Positions 5,927 through 13,276 of a stretch of DNA of 22,651 bases are shown in pieces (position 1 is the stretch's first letter; every line of letters begins with the position of its first letter). The DNA is taken from positions 1 to 22,651 of the forward strand of contig JBFFGE010000063.1 of the NCBI GenBank assembly GCA_041557595.1, given 5' to 3'. The notes beneath the pieces were generated by a model. The model saw only the letters and a program-made list of their open reading frames with translations. It had not been told where the DNA came from and searched no databases. Both the position numbers and the translations under genes were made by a program. Origin of the DNA: JAOTYV01 sp041557595 (GTDB taxonomy: Bacteria; Pseudomonadota; Alphaproteobacteria; UBA8366).

Positions 5927-8047
5927 ATGAGGTTCACGCCTGTGCGCGACACCTTCCGTCTCATTGTGTTAGGGCCGGCTCTCGCGGCAATGGTTTCCGC
6001 CGCCAGCGCCGAGGATTTGGAATTCTACGATTCCAGCTCGCAACCCGTACCCAATTCCCTGATGGATGAATCGGGTGTGGACATCAATGTCAGTACCAGA
6101 GAGATCCGCAAGGTCCTCAAACGGCATACCGCCCATGAAAATGCGCAATATCCGGACGCGTCGGACACCGCCGCACGGGACGGCGCCACGGAAGGCGCCA
6201 GACCCGACCAAGCGGCCGCGCCATCCGAACAGCGCGCGGCCGGTCAATCCAGCGACCAGCCGAAGACGACAGGCGCCGCAGGCGCGCCGGCAGCCGGATC
6301 GTTCAAATTCGCCGTCCTGAAGGAAAATGCGCCATCTGCGCTGCACGATCCGGCAAGCAGCGTCCCGAAATTGCTGAGCGACGCCGATGTCCGCCTTTAC
6401 CGGCAAATATTTCATCACCAAAACAAGCGCCGGTGGAAGCGCGCGGACCAGCTGATCAAAAAGCTTACCGACCGGTCGCTGCTCGGCCATGTCTATTACC
6501 AGCGCTACCTCCATCCGACCGGCTATCGCGCCAGCTACAAGGATCTGCGCAACTGGATGGTCAAGTACCGGGATCACCCGGGCGCACACCGCATCTACAA
6601 ACTGGCGACCAAGCGCCGCCCGCGGAACCATCTCCATCCGCCCGCGCCGCTGAAGGTACGCAGCGCCGTACCGCGCAGCCATAATCGCGACCGGTACGAA
6701 AACCGCCGCGAATACTACAGCCTCAGCAGTTGGAAACGGCGCTATGTGCGCCAAACGCAAAGACGGATCCGGCGCTATATCGAACAGGGCCAGCCGACCC
6801 GGGCGCTCCGACTCCTGACGACGAAGAAGTCCCGCAACATCTTCGATTCGGTCAGCCTCGACGAAAGCCGGACCGACGTGGCGCGGGGCTACTTTCATGC
6901 CGGCGAGAGCCAAAAGACGCTGGAACTGGCGGGTCCCGCGGCCTTGCGCTCGGGCAAGGCAATTCCTCTCGCGCATTGGTGGGCCGGCCTGGCCGCCTGG
7001 CAGTTGGGTAAATACGACGTCGCCGCCAGTCATTTCGATTACATGACGCAGACCAATCTTCGGTCCAGCTGGTCCCGCGCCTCCGCCGCCTATTGGGCCG
7101 CGCGCGCCTATCTGGTCAGCCATCAGCCCGACAAGGTCAACGCCATGCTGCAGGAAGCGGCGAAATACCCGCGGACCTTCTATGGCCTGTTGGCGATCCG
7201 GTCGCTCGGGACCGAGCCGTCTTACGACTGGTCGCTGCCGCCCGTCCGGCATGACGAATGGCGCACCCTCGAACACCACGCCCACGCACGCCGCGCGATG
7301 GCGCTGATCCAGATCGGCGAAGAAATCCGTGCGGAAAACGAGCTGAGGCACCTGTCGAATCGGCTGCCGCAGAATACCGCACGCACGCTGGTCGCGCTCG
7401 CCAGCAGTCAGAACATGCCGTCGCTCGCCCTGCGCATCGGCAGAAACCTGCGCGAACAGAGCGGCGAAATCTACGACGCTGCACTTTATCCGCTGCCCGA
7501 TTGGGAGCCCGCCAACGGGTTCACCATCGACCGCGCGCTGGTGTTCGCGGTCATGCGGCAGGAATCCCGTTTCCGCATCCGCGCCAAGAGCCGGGCCGGC
7601 GCCCGGGGCCTGATGCAATTGATGCCGCGCACCGCGGGCTTCATGGCCGGCAAGCGGTTCCGCGGGTCCGGCCGCCACCAGCTCTTCGATCCGGAACTCA
7701 ATATCACCCTCGGCCAGAAATATGTCCGTCACCTTCTGAACGATCCCAATATCGACGGCGACCTGTTCTATGCGGTAGCGGCCTACAATGGCGGTCCGGG
7801 TAATTTGCGCAAATGGCGGCGCCGGTCGGATTATGGCGGCGACCCGCTCTTGTTCATCGAGAGCATCCCGCTCAAGGAAACCCGCATATACGTCGAACGC
7901 GTGTTGACCAATCTCTGGATTTACCGCTACCGTCTGGGGCAACCGGCTCCGTCATTGGACGCGATCGCGACCGGCGAATGGCCGAGCTACATTGCGCTCG
8001 ACGACAAGTCGATCAAGCACACAACGAATATGGCAACGGGACTCTGA
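5927..8047 (+). CDS. Soluble lytic murein transglycosylase (Slt family)
   Basis: This periplasmic enzyme cleaves the MurNAc-GlcNAc bond of peptidoglycan with formation of 1,6-anhydroMurNAc. The 706-residue product starts with a signal peptide (basic start, hydrophobic core, AxA site near VSAASA-ED). A low-complexity linker (about 60-130) and a long alpha-helical superhelix (about 140-520) follow, then the C-terminal SLT domain. Catalytic E546 lies in the AVMRQESRF motif. GLMQLMP follows, and AYNGGPGN (from 619) is the family's third motif. I chose the ATG at 5927 because the longer frame from 5837 would bury the signal peptide; GTG 5942 is a possible alternative. No clear Shine-Dalgarno precedes 5927. 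moaB begins five bases after the stop. Confidence 0.93.
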   Translation: MRFTPVRDTFRLIVLGPALAAMVSAASAEDLEFYDSSSQPVPNSLMDESGVDINVSTREIRKVLKRHTAHENAQYPDASDTAARDGATEGARPDQAAAPSEQRAAGQSSDQPKTTGAAGAPAAGSFKFAVLKENAPSALHDPASSVPKLLSDADVRLYRQIFHHQNKRRWKRADQLIKKLTDRSLLGHVYYQRYLHPTGYRASYKDLRNWMVKYRDHPGAHRIYKLATKRRPRNHLHPPAPLKVRSAVPRSHNRDRYENRREYYSLSSWKRRYVRQTQRRIRRYIEQGQPTRALRLLTTKKSRNIFDSVSLDESRTDVARGYFHAGESQKTLELAGPAALRSGKAIPLAHWWAGLAAWQLGKYDVAASHFDYMTQTNLRSSWSRASAAYWAARAYLVSHQPDKVNAMLQEAAKYPRTFYGLLAIRSLGTEPSYDWSLPPVRHDEWRTLEHHAHARRAMALIQIGEEIRAENELRHLSNRLPQNTARTLVALASSQNMPSLALRIGRNLREQSGEIYDAALYPLPDWEPANGFTIDRALVFAVMRQESRFRIRAKSRAGARGLMQLMPRTAGFMAGKRFRGSGRHQLFDPELNITLGQKYVRHLLNDPNIDGDLFYAVAAYNGGPGNLRKWRRRSDYGGDPLLFIESIPLKETRIYVERVLTNLWIYRYRLGQPAPSLDAIATGEWPSYIALDDKSIKHTTNMATGL

Positions 8048-8052
8048 ACGAC

Positions 8053-8580
8053 GTGCCTCTGGACCAGAACAGGCCATTCCTCCCTGTCAACATCGCCGTT
8101 CTGACCGTTTCCGATACCCGTACCGCCGAGACCGACCGCTCCGGCGATTTGATCGCCGAGCGGATCGAAACCGCCGGGCACCGATTGGCGGCGCGGTCGA
8201 TCATCGTCGACGACGCGGACGCCATCGCCCAGCACCTGCAGGGCTGGATCGACGACCCGGAGATCGATGTGGTCATCGCCACCGGCGGCACCGGGGTGAC
8301 CGGCCGCGACGTGACGCCCGAAGCCTTGAGCCGGGTTTGGGAGAAGGAAATACCGGGCTTCGGCGAATTGTTCCGGTGGATCAGCTACCAGAAGATCGGC
8401 ACGTCGACCATTCAGAGCCGCGCCACGGCGGGGGTCGCCAAGGGAACCTATCTGTTCGTCCTGCCCGGATCGACCGGCGCCTGCAAGGACGGTTGGGACG
8501 AGATCCTCGTCCACCAACTCGACAACCGGTTCCGGCCGTGCAATTTCGTCGAACTCATGCCACGGCTTCAGGAACGCTGA
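8053..8580 (+). CDS. moaB: Molybdopterin adenylyltransferase-like protein (MoaB/Mog family)
   Basis: This MoCF-domain protein of molybdenum cofactor synthesis probably activates molybdopterin by adenylation, although bacterial MoaB proteins are not always active. From the GTG at 8053 it has 175 residues, the usual MoaB length. The sequence reads MPLDQNRPFLPVNIAVLTVSDTR at the start, then the nucleotide-binding ATGGTGVTGRDVTPE (76-90) and LPGSTGACKDGW (137-148). There is no ATG between the slt stop and the domain, and the upstream ATGs in frame lie inside slt, so GTG is preferred. It starts five bases after slt, suggesting read-through transcription. Its 3' end overlaps the converging transferase gene by 13 bases. 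No other molybdopterin genes are present. Confidence 0.9.
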   Translation: MPLDQNRPFLPVNIAVLTVSDTRTAETDRSGDLIAERIETAGHRLAARSIIVDDADAIAQHLQGWIDDPEIDVVIATGGTGVTGRDVTPEALSRVWEKEIPGFGELFRWISYQKIGTSTIQSRATAGVAKGTYLFVLPGSTGACKDGWDEILVHQLDNRFRPCNFVELMPRLQER

Positions 8581-9170
8581 CGCCCGGGCCGGCGGTGCAG
8601 GGCGCGCCACGCCTTCAGGTCGGCCGCGGTGTCGACATCGATCAACGATTGTAACATCCCGGCCCGGACCCGCGGCCCCAACCGCGCGACGGAATCCGCG
8701 AGCGCGTGTTCGGTCGACCACCGGATCGGCCCATCCAGGCGGGGCATGAACGGCCGCCGCCGCAACCCGACGAGCCAATAGCCGCCGTCGTCCGCCGGCC
8801 CGAACACCGCCTCATGATTGCCCAACACCCGGAAGGCCCGCGCCACATGCGCGGTGCCGATGTCGGGAATATCGGTGCCCACGATCACAACCGGCCCGGG
8901 CGGCAGGGACCGCATCACCCGGGTCATGCGGTCGCCGAGATCGCCGCCGCCTTGCGGCAATCGGGGCACCCCGCACGGCCAGCGGGCGCACCCCGGCGTC
9001 ACGGCGAGAAAGGTGTCCCACCGCCGCTCTCGGGCCAGTCTCCGGACCACGGCATTCATCGTTTGCCAGTAGAAACGCAGCGCGGCCAGATCGCCGATCT
9101 CGCGGGCCAGCCGCCGCTTGACGCCGCCGAGGCGCGGCGCCCGCGCAAATATGACGAGGCGGGGCCTCAC
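8568..9170 (-). CDS. TIGR04282-type transferase (DUF2064, glycosyltransferase-like)
   Basis: This 200-residue nucleotide-diphospho-sugar transferase-like protein belongs to the family formerly called 'transferase 1, rSAM/selenodomain-associated' and later tied to arsenosugar synthesis. Visible family features are VIFARAPRLGGVKRRLA near the N-terminus (a nucleotide-binding start), VIVGTDIPDIG, FGPADDGGYWLVGL and the RWSTEHAL segment. The frame is open much further upstream, but the GTG at 9170 is chosen because it overlaps the stop of the preceding transferase (GTGA) and begins exactly at the domain. It forms a two-gene unit with the TIGR04283 transferase. The substrate is unknown; the arsenosugar label is inherited from other genomes and is not supported by other genes here. 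Confidence 0.85.
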   Translation of the reverse strand: MRPRLVIFARAPRLGGVKRRLAREIGDLAALRFYWQTMNAVVRRLARERRWDTFLAVTPGCARWPCGVPRLPQGGGDLGDRMTRVMRSLPPGPVVIVGTDIPDIGTAHVARAFRVLGNHEAVFGPADDGGYWLVGLRRRPFMPRLDGPIRWSTEHALADSVARLGPRVRAGMLQSLIDVDTAADLKAWRALHRRPGRQRS

Positions 9171-9853
9171 CCGTAGAATTTCTCGATCGCGCGCGGCGGC
9201 ACGCCAAGAAAATAGAGCGTGAGACAGCACAGGTTGCGGAGCGGCCGCAGCAGGTAGCCCTCGCGGCGGTAGCGTATGGCGGAGGTCTCCACCGCGCCCG
9301 TCAGCGCCCTCAGGCGCCGCCGGCCGATGCGCCGGACGAAATCTACATCCTCCATGAGCGGCAGCGGCCGGAAGCCGCCGAGGCGGCTGTACAAGGCGCG
9401 GGATATCAACAGCCCCTGATCCCCATAGGGCAGTTTCAGAACGCGGCACCGGAAATCCACCAGCGTTTCAAGCCATCGCGCGGCGACCGTCGAATCGTCC
9501 AGCCCGAACCGGAAGTATCCCGCCCGTTCGACATTGTCCGGATCGTCGATGAAACTGCGGATGCCATTTTCCCATCCGGCGGCCAATTTCGTGTCGGCAT
9601 GCAGGAACAGCATCCAATCGCCCCGGCTCGCCTCGGCGCCGGCGGCGAGCTGCAGTCCCCGCCCCCGCGCCGCGGAAACCAGCCGGGCGCCCGAAACCTC
9701 GGCGATCTCCGCCGTATGGTCGGTCGAACCGCCATCGGCGAAGAGCACTTCCCGTACCAGCCCGACCGCTTCGATCGCCGCCAGCGGCGGCAGCGACCGG
9801 CGCAACGGTTCGGCGGCGTTCAAGGTTGGAATGATGATGCTGAGCCGTGCCAA
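9167..9853 (-). CDS. TIGR04283-type family 2 glycosyltransferase
   Basis: This 228-residue GT-A glycosyltransferase is of the type once named 'transferase 2, rSAM/selenodomain-associated'. The N-terminus SIIIPTLNAAEPL is the standard GT2 start. FADGGSTDHT (38-47) and FLHADT (83-88) contain the nucleotide- and metal-binding acidic residues, and YGDQGLLISR follows. The start is a TTG. An in-frame TGA lies 18 bases upstream with no ATG or GTG between, and AAGGGG (9864-9869) sits 10 bases before the TTG. The last codons overlap the next transferase by four bases. A C-terminal hydrophobic patch (LCCLTLYFLGVPP) may touch the membrane. The acceptor and sugar cannot be told from sequence. Confidence 0.88.
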   Translation of the reverse strand: MARLSIIIPTLNAAEPLRRSLPPLAAIEAVGLVREVLFADGGSTDHTAEIAEVSGARLVSAARGRGLQLAAGAEASRGDWMLFLHADTKLAAGWENGIRSFIDDPDNVERAGYFRFGLDDSTVAARWLETLVDFRCRVLKLPYGDQGLLISRALYSRLGGFRPLPLMEDVDFVRRIGRRRLRALTGAVETSAIRYRREGYLLRPLRNLCCLTLYFLGVPPRAIEKFYG

Positions 9854-9863
9854 TCCGGCCGAT

Positions 9864-9869
9864 CCCCTT
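9864..9869 (-). promoter_or_regulatory. Shine-Dalgarno site that fixes a TTG start
   Basis: AAGGGG on the minus strand, 10 bases before the TTG at 9853. Together with the in-frame stop just upstream it leaves TTG as the only reasonable start of the TIGR04283 transferase. Confidence 0.7.
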
Positions 9870-9885
9870 CAATTCGGATACGCCA

Positions 9886-9894
9886 TCTATACCA
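9886..9894 (-). promoter_or_regulatory. Candidate extended -10 promoter for the transferase pair
   Basis: On the minus strand TGGTATAGA combines an extended TG element with a TATAGA -10 box. It lies 33 bases upstream of the TTG start. No good -35 hexamer stands at the right distance, which an extended -10 promoter can tolerate. Confidence 0.35.
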
Positions 9895-9943
9895 CACCCG
9901 ACATTGTCATGGCCCGGGCGGATCGTCGCGGCGCGGCTTGAAT

Positions 9944-9958
9944 GTTCTGTAATTGTTC
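9944..9958 (+). promoter_or_regulatory. LexA SOS box (GTTC-N7-GTTC)
   Basis: GTTC at 9944-9947 and GTTC at 9955-9958 are separated by exactly seven bases (TGTAATT). This is the direct-repeat operator recognised by LexA in alphaproteobacteria. It ends 14 bases before the ATG of the radical SAM gene. It fills the space between a TTGAAT (9938-9943) and a TATACC (9959-9964), so bound LexA would cover the promoter. It could also affect the divergent transferase pair about 70 bases away. Confidence 0.75.
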
Positions 9959-9972
9959 TATACCATGAAACC

Positions 9973-11058
9973 ATGCCGGACGCCGATCAAACCATCGCCG
10001 CAAGACCGCGCAAGGGCCGTGGCGCCATCACCAACGACAGCGGGCGGTTCGAGCATCATACCTACTCCGCCTTCGACGACGGATGGTCCAGCGACGAAGC
10101 CCTGCCGCCGCTGCGAACCACCGTCTCGGTCGACTCGGCGCGCCGCGTCATCACCTATAACAAATCGCCGGATATTCCCTTCGATCGCTCGATCAATCCG
10201 TATCGCGGCTGCGAACATGGCTGCATATATTGTTTCGCCCGTCCGACGCACGCCTATTACGGCTTGTCGCCGGGCCTCGATTTCGAAAGCCGGCTGTTCT
10301 ACAAGCCCGACGCCGCGAAGATCCTCGAGACGGAATTGCGCCAACCCGGCTATCGGCCGGACACGATCGCGCTTGGCACCAATACCGACCCCTACCAGCC
10401 GATCGAGCGTGAGAAGCAACTGACGCGGGCCATCCTCAAAGTCCTCAGCGCCTACCGCCACCCGGTCGGCATCGTGACGAAATCGGCGTTGGTGTTGCGC
10501 GACATCGACATTCTCGGACCGATGGCGGCCCAGGGCCTGGCCGCGGTCACCATATCGGTCACGACGCGCGACCGCCGGCTTGCCCGGCTCATGGAGCCGC
10601 GCGCGCCGACACCGGCCAAACGGCTGGAAGCAATCGCGGCCTTGAGCGCGGCGGCGATCCCGACCGGGGTGCTGGCCGCCCCCATGATCCCGGCGCTGAA
10701 CGACATGGAATTGGAAAGCATTTTGGAGGCCGCCTCGCGGGCCGGAGCCTCCAGCGCCGGCTATGTTTTGCTGCGGCTCCCCCTTGAAATCAAAGATTTG
10801 TTCGAGAACTGGCTTCTCAACAATTACCCGGACAGGGCCGGCCACGTGATGGCGCTGGTGCGCGACACCCGCAAGGGAAAGGCCTACCGCGCCGAATGGG
10901 GGCAGCGGATGAAAGGCAGCGGCGCCTACGCCGACCTGCTGCAGCAACGCTTCAGGCTGGCCCGCAAACGGTTCGGTCTCGATCGCCGTCGACTCGATCT
11001 CGACACCGGCAAGTTTCGACCGCCGCCGCGTCCGGGCGATCAATTGACGATGTTCTGA
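9973..11058 (+). CDS. PA0069/Rv2578c-family radical SAM protein
   Basis: This 361-residue protein is related to the spore-photoproduct-lyase-like radical SAM group. C80, C84 and C87 in GCEHGCIYCFARPTH form the CxxxCxxC site for the 4Fe-4S cluster that cleaves S-adenosylmethionine. The core continues with ALGTNTDPYQPIE and VGIVTKSALVLRD. The C-terminal QQRFRLARKRFGL and the final DQLTMF are characteristic of this family. Its reaction is not known to me; a role in DNA or nucleic-acid repair is inferred from the SPL relationship and from the SOS box just upstream. The ATG at 9973 is preferred because the longer frame has no family sequence before it. No Shine-Dalgarno is visible, and the promoter lies so close that the message may be leaderless. 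Confidence 0.9.
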   Translation: MPDADQTIAARPRKGRGAITNDSGRFEHHTYSAFDDGWSSDEALPPLRTTVSVDSARRVITYNKSPDIPFDRSINPYRGCEHGCIYCFARPTHAYYGLSPGLDFESRLFYKPDAAKILETELRQPGYRPDTIALGTNTDPYQPIEREKQLTRAILKVLSAYRHPVGIVTKSALVLRDIDILGPMAAQGLAAVTISVTTRDRRLARLMEPRAPTPAKRLEAIAALSAAAIPTGVLAAPMIPALNDMELESILEAASRAGASSAGYVLLRLPLEIKDLFENWLLNNYPDRAGHVMALVRDTRKGKAYRAEWGQRMKGSGAYADLLQQRFRLARKRFGLDRRRLDLDTGKFRPPPRPGDQLTMF

Positions 11059-11128
11059 TCACGTTTCGGTTGGATTTTTTTAAAAGTTTAACGGGCCGTA
11101 AACGACACCGTGCTAATGTCGCCCCGTC

Positions 11129-12628
11129 ATGGAAGGCGCACTCGAACTCACGGGCATAACAATCGTCGCACTCGCCGCGATGCTCTGCGGCATGGTCATG
11201 ACGAGCCTGCGGCAACCGGCAATCGTCGGCTACATTTTCGCCGGCCTCATCCTCGGCCCCACCGGATTTCAACTCGTCGGCGATCGGGAACAGGTTCACA
11301 TTCTGGCCGAACTCGGCGTGCTGATGCTGTTGTACTTCATTGGCATGGAGCTGTCGCTGCGCAGCTTCCGGCGGATGTGGCGGCTGGCCCTGCTGACCAC
11401 GGGCATGCAGCTCGGCGCCAGCGTCGGCGTGATGCTCTTGGTGATGAAGCTGCTCGATTGGCCGCTCGAACAGGCGGTTCTCTTCGGTTTCGTACTTGCG
11501 CTCAGCAGCACCGCCGTCGCGGTGCGCATGCTGGAGGATGTCGGCGAATTGCGCACCCGGGCCGGCCGGATCACCGTCGGCGTGCTGATCGCCCAGGATC
11601 TCGCCGTCGCGCCCATGTTGCTGATCATCGGCGGCATGGCCGGCGGCAGCTTCAGCTATTGGATCGTCCTCAAGGTCGGAGCGGCGATTGCGGTTCTCAC
11701 CGCGGTAATCCTCTTCCTGAGCGGCAAAAGGAAGATCAATTTGCTGTTCGCCGACCTGCTGACGACGAAGCCCGATCTCGCGCCGCTCATGGCGCTGGGC
11801 GGCTGCTTCGGATTTGCCGCGGCCGCCGGACTGGTCGGGTTGTCCCCGCCCTTCGGCGCGTTTCTCGCCGGCCTCATCGTCGGCAACAGCGCGCAGCGCC
11901 AGATCGTCTATCAGATCGCCAAGCCGATCGAGAGCATTCTCATGATGGTATTTTTCCTGTCCATCGGCCTGCTCATCGATCTGCCGTTCCTATGGAACAA
12001 CATCGGCTTGGTGTTGCTGCTCTGGTTGTTCATCGCCGTTTTCAAATCCGCCCTGAACATGGGGGCGCTGCATCTTTTGGGCGAGCGTTGGCAGGTCGCC
12101 TTTCTGTCGAGCGTGATGCTCGCCCAGATCGGCGAATTCTCCTTCGTTCTCGGCGCCGCGGCGATCGACCATGGCATCATCAATACCGACATCCACCGGA
12201 TGATCGTCGCGGTGACGGTATTATCACTGATATCGAGTCCGATCTATCTTGGCACCGCCCGGCGAATCCATCGGCACGCGATGCATCGAATCGATTCGCT
12301 GAGCCGCCTGCTGCGGCTCGTCTATTTCCGGGAATGGCAAATAACCCGGCAGTTGACGGCGCGAATGGTCGGGGCGACCCGGCGGATATCTAAAATGGCG
12401 CGCCGCGATAAATCCGCAGATGCCGCGAATCCGGCCACCGATACCGACGTTGCGGTCGTCCATCCGTCGACCGGCGACGCGGCCCTTGCACCGGCACCCG
12501 CCAATGACGCAAAACTATCGGCCGACCCACCAGATGCCGACCCAGCGGATACAGCAGCATCGGAGGCCGCCGACAGTGCCGAACTTCAGCCTGGAAAGCC
12601 AAGCCGGCGGAAGCGTCGCCGGGATTGA
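11129..12628 (+). CDS. Cation:proton antiporter of the CPA2 (KefB/KefC-like) family
   Basis: This is an integral inner-membrane exchanger of 499 residues, probably K+/H+ or Na+/H+. About 12-13 membrane segments cover residues 1-380. The family's SSTAVAVRML (near 129-138) and VGVLIAQDLAVAPML (near 150-164), with the ion-binding QD pair, are present. Unlike full KefB/KefC it has no C-terminal RCK/TrkA-N nucleotide-binding domain. Instead it has a basic stretch followed by a disordered, Ala/Pro/Asp-rich tail (about 430-490) ending in KPSRRKRRRD. The last 53 bases also encode the start of rnhB. Ion preference cannot be read from the sequence. No clear Shine-Dalgarno precedes the ATG. Confidence 0.9.
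   Translation: MEGALELTGITIVALAAMLCGMVMTSLRQPAIVGYIFAGLILGPTGFQLVGDREQVHILAELGVLMLLYFIGMELSLRSFRRMWRLALLTTGMQLGASVGVMLLVMKLLDWPLEQAVLFGFVLALSSTAVAVRMLEDVGELRTRAGRITVGVLIAQDLAVAPMLLIIGGMAGGSFSYWIVLKVGAAIAVLTAVILFLSGKRKINLLFADLLTTKPDLAPLMALGGCFGFAAAAGLVGLSPPFGAFLAGLIVGNSAQRQIVYQIAKPIESILMMVFFLSIGLLIDLPFLWNNIGLVLLLWLFIAVFKSALNMGALHLLGERWQVAFLSSVMLAQIGEFSFVLGAAAIDHGIINTDIHRMIVAVTVLSLISSPIYLGTARRIHRHAMHRIDSLSRLLRLVYFREWQITRQLTARMVGATRRISKMARRDKSADAANPATDTDVAVVHPSTGDAALAPAPANDAKLSADPPDADPADTAASEAADSAELQPGKPSRRKRRRD
12561..12566 (+). promoter_or_regulatory. Shine-Dalgarno site that fixes the rnhB GTG start
   Basis: CGGAGG, nine bases before GTG 12576 and inside the antiporter coding region. It favours this GTG over the upstream in-frame ATGs at 12504 and 12534, whose products would carry a low-complexity extension unlike RNase HII. 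Confidence 0.75.
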
Positions 12629-13178
12629 TGAGGCCGGCCGAGGGCCATGGGCCGGACCGGTGGTCGCGGCGGCGACGATCCTCAACCCAAAGACGCTGCC
12701 GGAATCGCTGCTGCAACGGCTCGACGATTCCAAAAAACTGAACCGCACGATCCGCGAAACGCTGTTCGCGGAGTTGCAGGGTCATGCGGCGATCGGTGTC
12801 GGCACGGCCGATGTGGGCGAAATCGACAGCATCAATATTCTCCAGGCAACCCTGCTGGCGATGCGCCGGGCGCTCGACGATCTGCCCGTGCAGCCGGATT
12901 TCGCACTGGTCGACGGCAACCGCGCGCCGGACCTTCCTTGTCCCTGCCAAACCGTGATCAAGGGCGACGGCCGGTCGCTCAGCATCGCCGCCGCATCGAT
13001 CGTTGCCAAAGTCACCCGGGACCGCCTGATGCGCCGGCTGGCGCAAGAATTCCCGGGCTATGGCTGGGAACGCAACGCCGGATACGGAACCGCGGAGCAT
13101 AAAACCGCCCTGCAGCGCCTCGGTATTACGCCGCATCATCGCCGCTCCTTCGCCCCCATCGCTATATATTGCAAATAA
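12576..13178 (+). CDS. rnhB: Ribonuclease HII
   Basis: This cytosolic nuclease nicks the RNA strand of RNA-DNA hybrids and starts removal of single ribonucleotides from DNA. From the GTG at 12576 it has 200 residues, the normal length. The start MPNFSLESQAGGSVAGIDEAGRGP is typical and provides D18 and E19 of the active site. D113 (LVDGNRAP) and D131 (KGDGRSLSIAAASIVAKVTRD region) are the likely remaining metal ligands. GYGT and HRRSF near the C-terminus are also family features. A GGAGG box nine bases upstream supports the GTG. The gene overlaps the antiporter by 53 bases in another frame. The stop lies inside the left arm region of the dyad before ccrM. Confidence 0.95.
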   Translation: MPNFSLESQAGGSVAGIDEAGRGPWAGPVVAAATILNPKTLPESLLQRLDDSKKLNRTIRETLFAELQGHAAIGVGTADVGEIDSINILQATLLAMRRALDDLPVQPDFALVDGNRAPDLPCPCQTVIKGDGRSLSIAAASIVAKVTRDRLMRRLAQEFPGYGWERNAGYGTAEHKTALQRLGITPHHRRSFAPIAIYCK

Positions 13179-13203
13179 TTCGTTTACCAAACTCAATATA
13201 TAG
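13162..13203. repeat. 10-bp perfect inverted repeat upstream of ccrM
   Basis: CTATATATTG (13162-13171) and CAATATATAG (13194-13203) are exact reverse complements with a 22-base spacer. The left arm includes the last codons of rnhB. The AT-only stem and lack of a U-tract make a terminator unlikely. The right arm ends 17 bases before a possible -35 box of ccrM, a plausible place for an operator. Confidence 0.65.
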
Positions 13204-13220
13204 TGTGCGCATCGAAACAT

Positions 13221-13249
13221 TTGACGCGACGAGTCGAGTGAATCATTGT
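13221..13249 (+). promoter_or_regulatory. Candidate ccrM promoter containing two GANTC sites
   Basis: TTGACG (13221-13226) is a good -35 box; 17 bases on is CATTGT (13244-13249), a poor -10 (3 of 6). GAGTC (13231-13235) and GAATC (13240-13244) are CcrM targets and fall inside this promoter or its leader. In Caulobacter two GANTC sites in the ccrM leader make expression depend on methylation state; the same logic is inferred here. Confidence 0.5.
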
Positions 13250-13276
13250 TAGCCGCACAAAAACTGGCGAAGTGAA

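Noticed and set aside
5969..7942. 657-codon open frame antisense to the lytic transglycosylase
   Set aside because: It mirrors slt codon structure in GC-rich DNA, has no recognisable domain and lacks a ribosome site; the sense protein has clear Slt motifs.
8571..8580. Possible gene fusion or frameshift between moaB and the TIGR04282 transferase
   Set aside because: The genes converge on opposite strands; the 13-base overlap is only of their stop regions.
9958..11043. 361-codon frame antisense to the radical SAM gene
   Set aside because: Shadow of the sense gene, whose CxxxCxxC motif and family C-terminus are clear.
11059..11128. Intrinsic terminator or promoter between the radical SAM gene and the antiporter
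   Set aside because: A T-run (11075-11081) and a weak GTTTA/TAAAC dyad exist, but the T-run precedes the dyad on the plus strand and no -35/-10 pair has correct spacing.
13178..13276. CtrA binding site (TTAA-N7-TTAA) before ccrM
   Set aside because: No full or near-full match is present; TTTACC and TTAGCC are too far from the consensus.
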